Made by a program: the position numbers and the translations under genes. From Saccharopolyspora_D taberi (GTDB taxonomy: Bacteria; Actinomycetota; Actinomycetes; Mycobacteriales; Pseudonocardiaceae): DNA of 64,000 nt. Every line of letters starts with the position of its first letter. The first letter of the stretch is position 1. A model generated the notes under the pieces. The model was not told where the DNA came from, ran no database searches, and saw nothing but the letters and a program-made list of their open reading frames with translations. The DNA is taken from contig NZ_BAAAUX010000029.1 of the NCBI RefSeq assembly GCF_039534165.1, forward strand, positions 62,001-126,000. Reading direction: 5' to 3'. This document shows positions 27,017 through 35,155 of the stretch, piece by piece.

Positions 27017-27289
27017 GCCGGTGCTGCTCGGGGCCGGACGACCTGGTCGCGATGCAGCGGCTCGCGCGGCGGATCTGGTCCCGGGCCGGCCACTGCCACA
27101 TCGGGGACCTCGCCTGGCAGCGAAACCAGCACACCGGGGTAAACCAGCACGCCGGGCGGGAAGCCCAGTGGCCGACTCCCGGGTCACCGCGGACAGCTGT
27201 ACCGGGGCATCGGCTTCACCCAGTGCGCGCGCACCCGCACCTACTTCCGGACCCGTCGCGGGGAACCAACACCACACATGTTGGTGTAG
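27013..27289 (+). pseudogene. GNAT acetyltransferase remnant (internal deletion)
   Basis: GTG 27013 overlaps the sigma stop and opens a typical actinobacterial GNAT N-terminus: DDLVAMQRLARRIWS and HIGDLAWQRNQHTG with REAQWPT. After about 50 codons the frame loses similarity, while another frame from about 27197 reads LYRGIGFTQCARTRTYFRTR, the usual GNAT C-terminal end, stopping at 27289. The acetyl-CoA-binding middle is missing. A 16-bp near-duplicate (AACCAGCACACCGGGG / AACCAGCACGCCGGGC) lies within the N-terminal part. Gene start and end survive in different frames, so it is a deletion pseudogene. Its stop codon lies inside the dre-like operator of the next gene. Confidence 0.75.
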
Positions 27290-27295
27290 ACCACT
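27280..27295. promoter_or_regulatory. DasR-responsive element (dre-like site)
   Basis: The 12-mer TGGTGTAGACCA (27282-27293) differs from the dre core TGGTCTAGACCA by one base; CT follows as in the 16-mer consensus. It lies 30 bp upstream of the ROK kinase start, in front of the nagK-nagA pair, the classical target of the GntR-type repressor DasR, which is released by glucosamine-6-phosphate. dasR itself is not in the window. Confidence 0.75.
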
Positions 27296-27323
27296 AGGCG
27301 GTCGGTAGCGGAGGATCGGCGGT

Positions 27324-28244
27324 GTGACCACACAAGCCATCGCCGTCGACGTCGGCGGCACCGAGATCAAGGCCGCGCTGGTCGACGTCGGCCCCGACGC
27401 CGCGGCCACGCTGCGCCAGGTCCGCAGGCGCACGCCGCGCGGTGCCGACGGCCCGGCCACCGCCGACCTGGTGATCGACACCGTCGCCGACATCGTGTCC
27501 GAGCTGCGCACCGGCGACGCCCGGGCGGTCGGCGTGGTGGTGCCCGGCATCGTCGACGAGCAGCACGGCCTGGGCGTCTTCTCCGCCAACCTGGGCTGGC
27601 GCGACGAGCCGCTGCGCGACCGGCTCGCCGAGCGCATCGACCTGCCGCTGGCGTTCGGTCACGACGTGCGTGCGGGCGGCCTCGCCGAAGCCCGCTTCGG
27701 GGCGGCACGCGGGATGCGCAACGTGATCGTGATGCCCATCGGCACCGGCATCTCGGCCGCGATGATCTTCGAGGGCCGGATCCACTCCGCCGACGGCCGC
27801 GCGGGCGAGGTCGGCCACGTCGACATCGGTCACGGCGAGCCGTGCCAGTGCGGCGGCACCGGCTGCGTGGAGGCGGTCGCCTCGTCGGCCGCGGTCGCCC
27901 GCCGCTACACCGCCCGCACCGGCACCCCCGTCGACGGCGCCGCCGCCGTCGCCGCCGCGGTGCGCGACGGCGACCCGGACGCGGTCGCGGTGTGGCACGA
28001 GGCGGTCGACGCGCTGGCCAGGGGCCTGGTGACGCTGACCGCCGTGCTCGCGCCCGAGGGCATCGTGCTCGGCGGCGGGCTGGCGATGGCCGGGCGCCTT
28101 CTCACCGAGCCGCTGGCCGCCAGGCTCGACGACATGCTGCTGCCGTTCCACCGCCGCCCGCGCCTGGAGCTGGCGGAGCTGGGTGACACCGCAGGCTGCC
28201 TGGGCGCAGCGCTGCTGGCGACGGAAGGATTGAGTGCCCCGTGA
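27324..28244 (+). CDS. nagK: ROK-family sugar kinase, probable N-acetylglucosamine kinase
   Basis: A 306-residue ROK kinase starting at GTG 27324 behind GGAGG. It has the phosphate-binding start AVDVGGTEIKAAL, a DVRAGGLAEARFG segment (catalytic Asp), IGTGISAAMIFEGR, the ROK zinc motif GHVDIGHGEPCQCGGTGCVEAVAS with a conserved His and three Cys, and VLGGGLAMAG. Glucokinases share these features, but the next gene is nagA, overlapping by four bases, and a DasR-type site precedes it, so phosphorylation of N-acetylglucosamine to GlcNAc-6-P is the likely reaction. Cytoplasmic. Confidence 0.88.
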   Translation: MTTQAIAVDVGGTEIKAALVDVGPDAAATLRQVRRRTPRGADGPATADLVIDTVADIVSELRTGDARAVGVVVPGIVDEQHGLGVFSANLGWRDEPLRDRLAERIDLPLAFGHDVRAGGLAEARFGAARGMRNVIVMPIGTGISAAMIFEGRIHSADGRAGEVGHVDIGHGEPCQCGGTGCVEAVASSAAVARRYTARTGTPVDGAAAVAAAVRDGDPDAVAVWHEAVDALARGLVTLTAVLAPEGIVLGGGLAMAGRLLTEPLAARLDDMLLPFHRRPRLELAELGDTAGCLGAALLATEGLSAP

Positions 28245-29371
28245 ACATGTCCTCTTCGCTGACGCTCGCCGGCGGACGGGTCGTCACCCCGGACGGGATC
28301 CTCGACGACGGCTGGGTCCGGATCTCCGGGACCGCGATCGAGCAGGTCGGCACCGGTCCGGTCGCCGGGGCCGAGGACCTGGCGGGCAGGCTGGTCGTGC
28401 CCGGTTTCGTCGACATCCACTGCCACGGCGGTGGCGGCGGCTCGTTCACCGGCATCGAGGTCGACCAGGCGCTGACCGCGATCGACACCCACCGCGCGCA
28501 CGGCACCACGACGATGCTGGCCAGCCTGGTCACCGCGCCGCTGGCGGACCTGTCCAAGCAGATCAGCGCCCTCGGCGAGCTGGTCACCGACGGCAGGCTG
28601 GCCGGGATCCACCTGGAGGGCCCGTTCCTGTCCGCGGCCCGCTGCGGCGCGCACGACCCGGCCATCCTGCGGCCGCCGGAGACCGAGGCGGTGCAGCAGC
28701 TGCTCAACGCCGGCCAGGGCACGATCCGGATGGTCACGCTCGCCCCTGAGCTGGACAACTCGCTGAACGCGATCCGGTTGCTCGTCGACAACGGTGTCAT
28801 CGCCGCCGTCGGGCACACCGACGCCCTGCTCGACCAGGTCGTCCCGGCGGTGGACGCGGGTGCGACGGTCGCGACCCACCTGTTCAACGGGATGCGACCG
28901 CTGCACCACCGCGAGCCCGGCCCGATCGGGGCGCTGCTGGACGACGAGCGGGTCACCGTCGAGCTGATCTGCGACCTGGTGCACCTGCACCCGGCCATCG
29001 TCAAACTCGCGGCGGGACACGCCGGTGCCGGGCGGACGGTGCTGATCACCGACGCGATCAGCGCGACCTCGGCCGGCGACGGCATCTACGAGCTGGGCAA
29101 GCTCCCGGTGACCGTGACCGACGGTGAGCCGAGGCTGGCCGACGGCTCGCTGGCGGGCAGCACGCTGACCATGGACGCGGCGTTCCGCAACCTGGTCGAG
29201 TGCGGCCTGCCGGTCGCCGACGCGGTGCACGCCGCGTCGACCCGACCCGCCGAGCTGCTGGGGATGGCGGACCGAATCGGTGCGATCCGGCCGGGTCTGG
29301 CGGCCGACCTGGTGGTCCTGGACGACGACCTGTCGCTGCACGCGGTGATGAAGGACGGGCGCTGGGTCTGA
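28241..29371 (+). CDS. nagA: N-acetylglucosamine-6-phosphate deacetylase
   Basis: A 376-residue amidohydrolase removing acetate from GlcNAc-6-P to give glucosamine-6-P. Signatures: VVPGFVDIHCHGGGGGSF (metal His-x-His), GIHLEGPFLSAARCGAHDP (metal Glu), AAVGHTDA and ATHLFNGMRPLHHREPG (metal His), LITDAISATSAG (catalytic Asp) and GSLAGSTLTMDAAF. GTG 28241 overlaps the kinase stop, so the two are translationally coupled. Its product feeds cell-wall sugars or glycolysis and is also the ligand of DasR, closing a feedback loop with the upstream site. Confidence 0.95.
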   Translation: MNMSSSLTLAGGRVVTPDGILDDGWVRISGTAIEQVGTGPVAGAEDLAGRLVVPGFVDIHCHGGGGGSFTGIEVDQALTAIDTHRAHGTTTMLASLVTAPLADLSKQISALGELVTDGRLAGIHLEGPFLSAARCGAHDPAILRPPETEAVQQLLNAGQGTIRMVTLAPELDNSLNAIRLLVDNGVIAAVGHTDALLDQVVPAVDAGATVATHLFNGMRPLHHREPGPIGALLDDERVTVELICDLVHLHPAIVKLAAGHAGAGRTVLITDAISATSAGDGIYELGKLPVTVTDGEPRLADGSLAGSTLTMDAAFRNLVECGLPVADAVHAASTRPAELLGMADRIGAIRPGLAADLVVLDDDLSLHAVMKDGRWV

Positions 29372-29432
29372 GCTCCGCGCGGGACCTGTGCGCCGGAGGT
29401 GCCGGTTCCGCGCGGGACCTAGGCTTGGTCGG

Positions 29433-29645
29433 GTGCAGCCTCAAGGTCAGAATCCCGAACGCCTGCTTTCGGCCGCGCTGCGCGCGCAGGCCGTCGGCGG
29501 GCAGTCGCCCTCGCCTTCGCCCGGGCCCGCGCCCGCCTCGCCGCCGCCCGCCCGGCGGAAGTTGCCGGTGGTCAGCGTCCTGATCTTCGCCGTCGTGCTC
29601 GGCTTCGCCGCCGGGGCTCTGGCCGGAGTCCTGTCGACGCTGTGA
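29433..29645 (+). CDS. Small single-span membrane protein (70 aa)
   Basis: GTG 29433 starts VQPQGQNPERLLSAALRAQAVGGQ, a Pro/Ser-rich stretch, a basic RRK and one C-terminal membrane helix (LPVVSVLIFAVVLGFAAGALAGVLSTL). The tail-anchored layout with the N-terminus in the cytoplasm follows from the charges. I know no function. It is 61 bp after nagA and 87 bp before the DedA gene. Confidence 0.6.
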   Translation: MQPQGQNPERLLSAALRAQAVGGQSPSPSPGPAPASPPPARRKLPVVSVLIFAVVLGFAAGALAGVLSTL

Positions 29646-29732
29646 GCTTCGAGTTCGCCCCCGCGGGGGCGAATTCGGCGCCCGTGCGGGCTAAACGCCG
29701 GGCTGACAGGCGCCAAGGTACCGTTGGCAGGC

Positions 29733-30419
29733 GTGACGCCCGAATTGCCCGCGCTCATCGACGCCGCAAACACGTCATCGCTGGCCCTGCTCCCGGCATG
29801 GCTCGACCCCGAGAACATCATCAAATCGCTCGGACCGTTCGCGCTGATCGGCGTCTGCCTGATCATCTTCGCCGAATGCGGTCTGCTCATCGGGTTCTTC
29901 CTGCCCGGCGACTCGCTGCTGTTCGTGACCGGCCTGTTCGTCGCCATCGACGCGATCCCCACCAACATCGCGCTGGTCTGCGCGATCCTGGCGGTGTGCG
30001 CGTTCGTGGGCAATGTGGTGGGCTACTGGATCGGCCGCAAGGTCGGCCCGGCGATGTTCAACAAGCCGGACGCGAAGCTGTTCAAACGGCAGCACGTGGA
30101 CAAGACCCACGAGTTCTTCGAGCGCTACGGCGCCCGCGCGATCATCCTCGCCCGGTTCGTGCCGATCGTGCGGACGTTCATCACCGCGGTCGCCGGCGTC
30201 GGCCGGATGGACCAGCGCAAGTTCTTCGCCTACTCCGCGATCGGCGGCCTGCTGTGGACCGTGAGCATGACGCTGCTCGGGTTCTTCCTCGGCAACATCC
30301 CGTGGATCAAGGAGAACCTGGAGGCCATGGCGATCCTGATCGTCCTGGTCTCGGTCGTGCCGATCATCGTCGAGTACGTCCGCGAGCGGCGGAAGAAGGC
30401 CCGCAAGGCAGCCGCCTGA
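29733..30419 (+). CDS. DedA-family membrane protein
   Basis: A 228-residue DedA/VTT protein. Helices at about 28-55 (IIKSLGPFALIGVCLIIFAECGL), 55-75, 80-105, 150-180 and 185-212; the DedA core motif FAECGLLIGFFLPGDSLLFVTG and the second-half FERYGARAIILARFVPIVRTFITAVAGVGRM are both present. The family transports polyprenyl phosphate or phospholipids across the membrane and supports proton-motive-force homeostasis. The charged tail ERRKKARKAAA is cytoplasmic. GTG 29733 is used; a TTG three codons earlier is possible. In mycobacteria, as I recall, a DedA gene is also next to fba. Confidence 0.92.
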   Translation: MTPELPALIDAANTSSLALLPAWLDPENIIKSLGPFALIGVCLIIFAECGLLIGFFLPGDSLLFVTGLFVAIDAIPTNIALVCAILAVCAFVGNVVGYWIGRKVGPAMFNKPDAKLFKRQHVDKTHEFFERYGARAIILARFVPIVRTFITAVAGVGRMDQRKFFAYSAIGGLLWTVSMTLLGFFLGNIPWIKENLEAMAILIVLVSVVPIIVEYVRERRKKARKAAA

Positions 30420-30431
30420 CCGAGCTCACCG

Positions 30432-30460
30432 ACGCGCGGGTCCCTCCGGGGCCCGCGCGT
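30432..30460. terminator. Bidirectional hairpin terminator
   Basis: Arms ACGCGCGGGTCCC and GGGGCCCGCGCGT, one G-U/mismatch, 3-base loop, between the convergent DedA and RNA-methyltransferase genes; a short T-run (GTTT) follows. Confidence 0.8.
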
Positions 30461-30467
30461 TCGCGTT

Positions 30468-31112
30468 TCACCAGGCGTCGGCGAGGTCCGCGTGCTGCTC
30501 GACCCAGGTGTGCATCACGATCCCGGCGGCCACCCCGGCGTTGATCGACCGGGTGGAGCCGAACTGCGCGATGGACACCACCAGGTCGGCCCGCTCCCGG
30601 GACTCGTCCCGCAACCCCGGCCCCTCCTGGCCGAACAGCAGCACGCAGCGCCGCGGCAGCGCGGTCCGCTCGATCGGCTGCGCGCCCTGCGCGTTGTCCA
30701 CCGCGACCACCGCGAGCGACTGCTCCGCGGCGAAGGCGCGCAGCGAGTCGAGGTCGGGGTGGTGGTGGACGTGCTGGTACCGGTCGGTGACCATCGCGCC
30801 CCGCCGGTTCCAGCGGCGGCGGCCGACGATGTGCACGGCCTGCGCGGCGAAGGCGTTCGCGGTGCGCACGACCGTGCCGATGTTGTGGTCGTGCTGGAAG
30901 TTCTCGATGGCGACGTGGAACTCGTGCCGCCGCCGGTCCAGGTCGGCGACGATGGCCTCCCGCCGCCAGTACCGGTACGGGTCGACGACGTTGCGCCGGT
31001 CGCCGTGCTCGAGCAGCTCCGGGTCGAACCTCTCGTCGGACGGCCAGGGGCCCTCCCACGGGCCGACGCCGACGCTGGTGCCCCACTCGGTGGGGCCGGG
31101 CTCCTCGCTCAC
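30468..31112 (-). CDS. SPOUT (TrmH/SpoU) RNA 2'-O-methyltransferase
   Basis: A 214-residue protein. After a short acidic N-terminus come the trefoil-knot motifs: NFQHDHNIGTVVRTANAFAA (motif 1), LLFGQEGPGL (motif 2) and SINAGVAAGIVMHTW (motif 3), where S-adenosylmethionine binds. It methylates a ribose 2'-OH of tRNA or rRNA; the exact target is not evident. GTG 31112 overlaps the stop of the preceding membrane-protein gene (GTGA). The order TrmH-like, membrane protein, pyrE resembles Rv0380c-Rv0382c of M. tuberculosis (from memory). Confidence 0.9.
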   Translation of the reverse strand: MSEEPGPTEWGTSVGVGPWEGPWPSDERFDPELLEHGDRRNVVDPYRYWRREAIVADLDRRRHEFHVAIENFQHDHNIGTVVRTANAFAAQAVHIVGRRRWNRRGAMVTDRYQHVHHHPDLDSLRAFAAEQSLAVVAVDNAQGAQPIERTALPRRCVLLFGQEGPGLRDESRERADLVVSIAQFGSTRSINAGVAAGIVMHTWVEQHADLADAW

Positions 31113-31771
31113 CGGCGGTCCAGCGCCTGCCAGGCGACTCCCGCGTGCACGTCGGCGACGAGGTCGAGCATCGGCAGCACGGTGTTCTTGGTCGCGACCT
31201 TGGTCGCGAACGCCACCACGTGCTCGGGGCCGAACTCGATGACGCAGGAGTCGGTCCGCTGGTCCCGCAGCAGGCCGTCGACCAGTCCGGGGTTGAGCAC
31301 CGCGCGGGCGAAGTCCGGGTCGGACGAGGTCACCATGAAGGACTGGTCGAACTGCGGGTGCCCGGTCGGCACGACGGAGTCCTGGCCCAGCGGGGCCCAC
31401 TGCCCCTGGCGGGCGAGGTGCAGGCTCGGGCCGGGCACCGGCCGCGGCAGGTAGACGGCGATGGCGGCGACGTAGACGCGCTCGCCCACGCGCGGCGGAC
31501 GCCGGTACTGCACCGCCTCGAACCGCACCCCGCGGTACTCCCCGCCGAAGTGGAACAAGTCCTGCAGCCCGAGCCGGCCCGCGAACCAGCGCAGCACCGC
31601 GACCCGCTGCCACAGCTGCGGGTCGGCGGGCAGCCGCTGCCAGCCCGCGCCCTGGCGCAGCAGCTCGCCGTAGCCGCGGAACTGCCGCTTGCGCAGCAGG
31701 ATCCCGGCGGCCACGCCACCGGCGAGGATCAGCACGATCAGGATCAGCGCGATCGGGACGATGGCTTCCAT
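31109..31771 (-). CDS. Membrane-anchored conserved protein
   Basis: A 220-residue protein with one N-terminal membrane helix (MEAIVPIALILIVLILAGGVAAGILL) then a soluble domain: GYGELLRQGAGWQRL, DLFHFGGEYRGVRFEAVQYRRPPRVGERVY, DQSFMVTSSDPDFARAVLNP and SCVIEFGPEHVVAFATKV. It resembles the layout of the protein at 33630-34340, with an N-terminal anchor followed by a mixed alpha/beta domain on the cytoplasmic side, but I recognise no named family. It is translationally coupled with the methyltransferase gene. Positional counterpart of Rv0381c. Confidence 0.75.
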   Translation of the reverse strand: MEAIVPIALILIVLILAGGVAAGILLRKRQFRGYGELLRQGAGWQRLPADPQLWQRVAVLRWFAGRLGLQDLFHFGGEYRGVRFEAVQYRRPPRVGERVYVAAIAVYLPRPVPGPSLHLARQGQWAPLGQDSVVPTGHPQFDQSFMVTSSDPDFARAVLNPGLVDGLLRDQRTDSCVIEFGPEHVVAFATKVATKNTVLPMLDLVADVHAGVAWQALDRR

Positions 31772-31839
31772 CGCGTTGCCCTCCAGGGGAGTCTCGGCGG
31801 GCGGCCGGGTCGGTCCGTGTCGGGGTCGGTGGGTGTCGG

Positions 31840-32258
31840 GGCCGGTCCGGGTGGAGGTCGGCTCAAGTCCGGTCGGTCTGGGTCGAGCCCGGTCAGCCCA
31901 GGCCCGGGTCCAGTCCCGGCCCGGCTCAGGCCCGGGTCGAGCCCGAGCCAGGCCCAGGTCGAGCCCGAGCCAGGCCCAAGTCAGTCCGGACCCGGCTCAG
32001 GCCCAGGTCGAGCCCGAGCCAAGCCCAAGTCAGGCCCAGGTCGAGCCCAGGCCCAGGTCAGGCCGGATCCAGGTCGAGCCCGGGCCAAGCCCAGGTCCGC
32101 CCCAGGCCCAGGTCAGGCCGGGCCCAGGTCAGGCCGGGCCCAAGGTCCAGCCCGGGTCAGTCCGGATCCGGGCCAGCCCAAGCACCGGTTCGGCCCAAGC
32201 CCGATCCGAGCCAGCCCGGGCCCGGTCAGTCCCAGCCCAGGCCAGCCCGAGCCCCGGT
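31840..32258. repeat. Gene-free minisatellite-like spacer
   Basis: About 400 bp of degenerate units built from CAGGCCCAGGTCGAGCCC, CCAAGCCCAAGTCAG and CAGTCCGGACCCGG. The units vary in order and number. Open frames through it give only Pro/Arg/Ser/Gln-rich strings and no start signals. Lies between pyrE (3' end) and the gene at 31771, so the region carries the promoter of the latter near its left end. Confidence 0.65.
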
Positions 32259-32807
32259 TCAGCTCAGGCCGAGGTCGGCCAGCCCCAGCAGGGACCGGTA
32301 CCGCAGTCCGGCCGCCTCGATCGCCTCGCGCGCGCCGGTGTCGCGGTCCACCACGGTAGCGACCCCGACGATCTCGGCACCAGCCTCCCGCAGCGCCTCC
32401 ACCGCGGTCAGCACGCTGCCGCCGGTGGTGGAGGTGTCCTCCACGGCGAGCACCCGCCTGCCGGTGACGTCGGGTCCCTCGATGCGCCGCTGCATGCCGT
32501 GCGCCTTGACGTTCTTGCGGACGGCGAAGGCGTCCAGCGCCGGGCCGTCGGCGTGCATCATCGCGGTGGCGACCGGGTCGGCGCCGAGGGTGAGGCCGCC
32601 GACGGCGACGTAGTCCCAGTCGGCCGTCAGCTGCCGGAGCAGGGTGCCGATCAGCCGCGACGCCGCGTGGTGCAGGGTCGCCCGGCGGAGGTCGACGTAG
32701 TAGTCGGCGACCTTCCCGGACGAGAGCGTCACCTGGCCGTGCACCACGGCCAGGTCCTTGATCAGGCTCGCGAGCTCGGTGCGCAGCTGTTCGTCGACCT
32801 CTTCCAC
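32259..32807 (-). CDS. pyrE: Orotate phosphoribosyltransferase
   Basis: A 182-residue enzyme converting orotate plus PRPP to OMP in pyrimidine synthesis. It has LASLIKDLAVVHGQVTLSSG, KVADYYVDLRRATL, VAVGGLTLGADPVATA, AFAVRKNVKAHGMQRRIEG and the PRPP loop VLAVEDTSTTGGSVLTAV. GTG 32807 is chosen because the usual N-terminus starts with an acidic helix (VEEVDEQLRTELASLI) and the longer frame is antisense to other sequence. Monocistronic or last in a unit; 32 bp separate it from the SDR gene upstream. Confidence 0.95.
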   Translation of the reverse strand: MEEVDEQLRTELASLIKDLAVVHGQVTLSSGKVADYYVDLRRATLHHAASRLIGTLLRQLTADWDYVAVGGLTLGADPVATAMMHADGPALDAFAVRKNVKAHGMQRRIEGPDVTGRRVLAVEDTSTTGGSVLTAVEALREAGAEIVGVATVVDRDTGAREAIEAAGLRYRSLLGLADLGLS

Positions 32808-32839
32808 GAGCGGCCATCGTACCGGCCGCCCGGTGGTGC

Positions 32840-33613
32840 TCAGGTGCGGTCCGGCGCGGTCCTGGTCACGATCAGCCGCTGGAGGCGGCGCGGGATCAGG
32901 CGGCCGACGGCGACCAGCGCCTTGTACTGGATGCCGGGGATGGACACGGTCCTGCCGCCGCGAAGATCGGCCAGCGACTCGTGGACCACGTCGTCGGCGT
33001 CGAGCCAGAACGACTCCGGCAGCCTGCTCATGTCCAGCGAAGCCCGCTGGTGGAACTCGGTGCGGGTGAAGCCCGGGCACAGCGCCATGACCCGGACCCC
33101 GCTGCCGGTCAGCGGAACGGCCAGGCCCTCGGAGAAGGCGGTCACCCACGCCTTGGAGGCCGCGTAGGTCGAGCCGGAGACGGCGAAGAACCCGGCGATG
33201 CTCGACACGTTGATCACGTCGCCCCGGCCGCGCTCGCGCATGCCGGGCAGCGCGGCGCGGGTCAGCCGCAGCACCGCGGCGACGTTGAGGTTCAGCTGCC
33301 GCTGCAACTGCTCGCCCGGGGTGTCCCAGAACGCGCCGGAGGTGCCGAAACCGGCGTTGTTGACCAGGAAGTCGACGGGCCGCTGCACGTCGGCGAGCCG
33401 CTTCTCGACGACCGCGAGCTGTTCGGAGTCGGTCAGGTCGGCGGTGATCACCTCGGCCCGGATCCCGTGCCGGGCGCTGAGCGCGTCGGCGAGGCCGGTC
33501 AGCCGCTCGGTGTCCCTGGCCACCAGGACGAGGTCGTGGCCCTCGGCGGCGAGCCTGCGCGCGAACGCCCGGCCGATGCCGGCGGTGGGACCGGTGATGA
33601 GTGCGGTTGGCAT
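32840..33613 (-). CDS. Short-chain dehydrogenase/reductase
   Basis: A 257-residue classical SDR. Cofactor motif TGPTAGIGRAFARRLA (TGxxxGIG), VTADLTDSEQ (NADP-type), NNAGFGTSGAF, and the catalytic Ser-Tyr-Lys in NVSSIAGFFAVSGSTYAASKAW. Closest in pattern to the DltE/YdfG-like group acting on hydroxyacyl or small alcohol substrates. Substrate cannot be inferred. Same strand as pyrE and the next gene, likely one transcript. Confidence 0.88.
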   Translation of the reverse strand: MPTALITGPTAGIGRAFARRLAAEGHDLVLVARDTERLTGLADALSARHGIRAEVITADLTDSEQLAVVEKRLADVQRPVDFLVNNAGFGTSGAFWDTPGEQLQRQLNLNVAAVLRLTRAALPGMRERGRGDVINVSSIAGFFAVSGSTYAASKAWVTAFSEGLAVPLTGSGVRVMALCPGFTRTEFHQRASLDMSRLPESFWLDADDVVHESLADLRGGRTVSIPGIQYKALVAVGRLIPRRLQRLIVTRTAPDRT

Positions 33614-33629
33614 ACCCGAACGGTACGCG

Positions 33630-34340
33630 TCAGGACTGCTCGGACTCCTCGAACGTCCGGTCGTCGGCGGGGGCCGCGGTGTCGGTGCCGTTCGGGTCGG
33701 CGTCGAACGGGTCGATCAGGTCGGCGAGCTCGCCGAGGGCGCGCAGCAGCCGCTCCAGGCGGGCCGGGTCGGCGTCGGTGGGTTCGACGGCGGCCAGCAC
33801 CCAGTCGTCCTCCAGCCAGACCACGGTGACGTCGTTGCCGATGTCCTCGGTCGCGTCGACGAGGTCGGGGGTGACCAGAGGGCGGGCGGAGGCGACGTCG
33901 GTGACGAACGCGTAGCGGGAGCCGACGGGGCCGAGCAGGTCGAGGCCGGAGTCCTGCGGCACGGGCACCTCGGGCAGCCAGAGCTCGACGGTCGCCGGGG
34001 TGCTGCGGCGGCAGCGGATGCCGGCGAGGACGGCCTGGCTGCGACCGCCGCTTTCCAGGTCGAGGACGTAGACCTGGCGGCGGCCGTCGGAGGTGAAGGT
34101 GGAGCCGGCGACGACGTCGACGGCGGTGACCCCGCTGAACTGGGCGAGCGCGCCGCGCCGCCAGCGGGTCGGCAGCACCTGGTCGGCCTCGGCGAACTGC
34201 CAGCCGCGCAGCGCCGCCCAGCGGCGGCGTTCGCGGTTGTGCTTGGCGGCGCGCTGGGACCGGTCGGTGATCAGCAGTGCCGCACCCGCCACGATCGCGA
34301 CGGCGGCGATGACGAACCAGAGCCACGCAGGTATGCCCAC
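33630..34340 (-). CDS. Membrane-anchored conserved hypothetical protein
   Basis: A 236-residue protein starting at GTG 34340. One membrane helix (VGIPAWLWFVIAAVAIVAGAALLI), a charged RERRRWAALRGW segment, a domain with RRGALAQFSGVTAVDVVAGSTF, QVYVLDLESGG, VELWLPEVPVPQ and LLGPVGSRYAFVTDVASARPLV, and a C-terminal acidic tail. No known catalytic motif. Its position beside pyrE and clpB is like Rv0383c, another one-helix anchored protein (from memory). Possibly a membrane-attached scaffold. Confidence 0.75.
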   Translation of the reverse strand: MGIPAWLWFVIAAVAIVAGAALLITDRSQRAAKHNRERRRWAALRGWQFAEADQVLPTRWRRGALAQFSGVTAVDVVAGSTFTSDGRRQVYVLDLESGGRSQAVLAGIRCRRSTPATVELWLPEVPVPQDSGLDLLGPVGSRYAFVTDVASARPLVTPDLVDATEDIGNDVTVVWLEDDWVLAAVEPTDADPARLERLLRALGELADLIDPFDADPNGTDTAAPADDRTFEESEQS

Positions 34341-34394
34341 ACAGCGCAGGGTAGTCCGGTCGTCGCCGAACACGAAGATCACCTGGTCGGACAC

Positions 34395-34930
34395 CGCCGG
34401 ACCGGGCTAGCGGGTGACCGATGACCTGCGGCGACCAGGCAGAAGCCGGCCGGTCGCGGCGGCGTGCCGCCGTGGTGGGCGCGGGGGCTGCGGCGGGCCG
34501 CGGTAGGCCGCGGCAGCGGCGGTCACCTGCGGTGATGCCGCGTGAGGTGGGGTGGCGCCGGGCTGGCGGCGGGGTGGCGCTGTGGCGCGGGTGGTGGGTC
34601 GTATCGATCCAGTCACGGATCGCTGAGCGGTGGGGTTTGGGGACGAGGAGGGTGTCTGTCCACTTCGGACGGCGGGGCTTGTTTGGCCGGGCGGCGGCGC
34701 TTCGCGGCGCGCTTCGAGGTGTGCTTCGGGGTGCGCTTCGAGGTGCCGCGAGCCGGGCGAGGTCGATGCGCGGCGATGGACCCGGGCGGCTTCGGGCGGA
34801 GGCGACGGGTTGGGGGCTTCGGTGCGCGGGTGGGCTCCATCCGCCAGAACCCACCCGGGGCGCGCCTCGAAGCGGAGCCATCTCTGGGCGCAGATCAAGC
34901 TCGGCGAACCGAGCGCCAGGACCGGCACGC
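34395..34930. other. Gene-free GC-rich spacer
   Basis: No gene with a recognisable product on either strand. The sequence is repetitive: GGGTGGCGC-like strings near 34550, and about 34695-34745 holds three units like GCGCTTCGAGGTGTGCTTCG. Frames have skewed composition (Arg/Pro/Gly) and no ribosome site with a family match, and the spacer leads into a tandem array. Confidence 0.5.
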
Positions 34931-35155
34931 CGGAGCCGTGATGGTCAGGGAGCCGGAGCCGTGGTGATCAGCGGAGCCGGTGCCGTGACGGTCAACGAGC
35001 CGGAGCCGTGCTGATCAGCGAAGCAGGAGCCGCAGTGGTCAGCGAGCCGAAGCCGTGGTGATCAGCACGCCGGAGCCGTGATGGTTAGCGGGGCCGAAGC
35101 CGTGGTGATCAGCGAAGCAGGAGCCGCGGTGGTCAGCGGGCCAGAGCCCTGGTGG
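34931..35155. repeat. 24-bp tandem repeat array
   Basis: About nine imperfect units of GCCGTGGTGATCAGCGGAGC plus CGGA, with TGGTCAGCGAGCC variants. Period 24 bp throughout. It lies just past the 3' end of the TetR gene that reads leftward. Confidence 0.7.

Noticed and set aside
31689..33167. Proline/arginine-rich frame through the minisatellite near pyrE
   Set aside because: Composition follows the DNA repeats and it runs antisense to pyrE.
34542..34967. Gene of about 140 codons in the spacer before tetR
   Set aside because: Repetitive DNA, skewed composition, no family resemblance and no convincing ribosome site.
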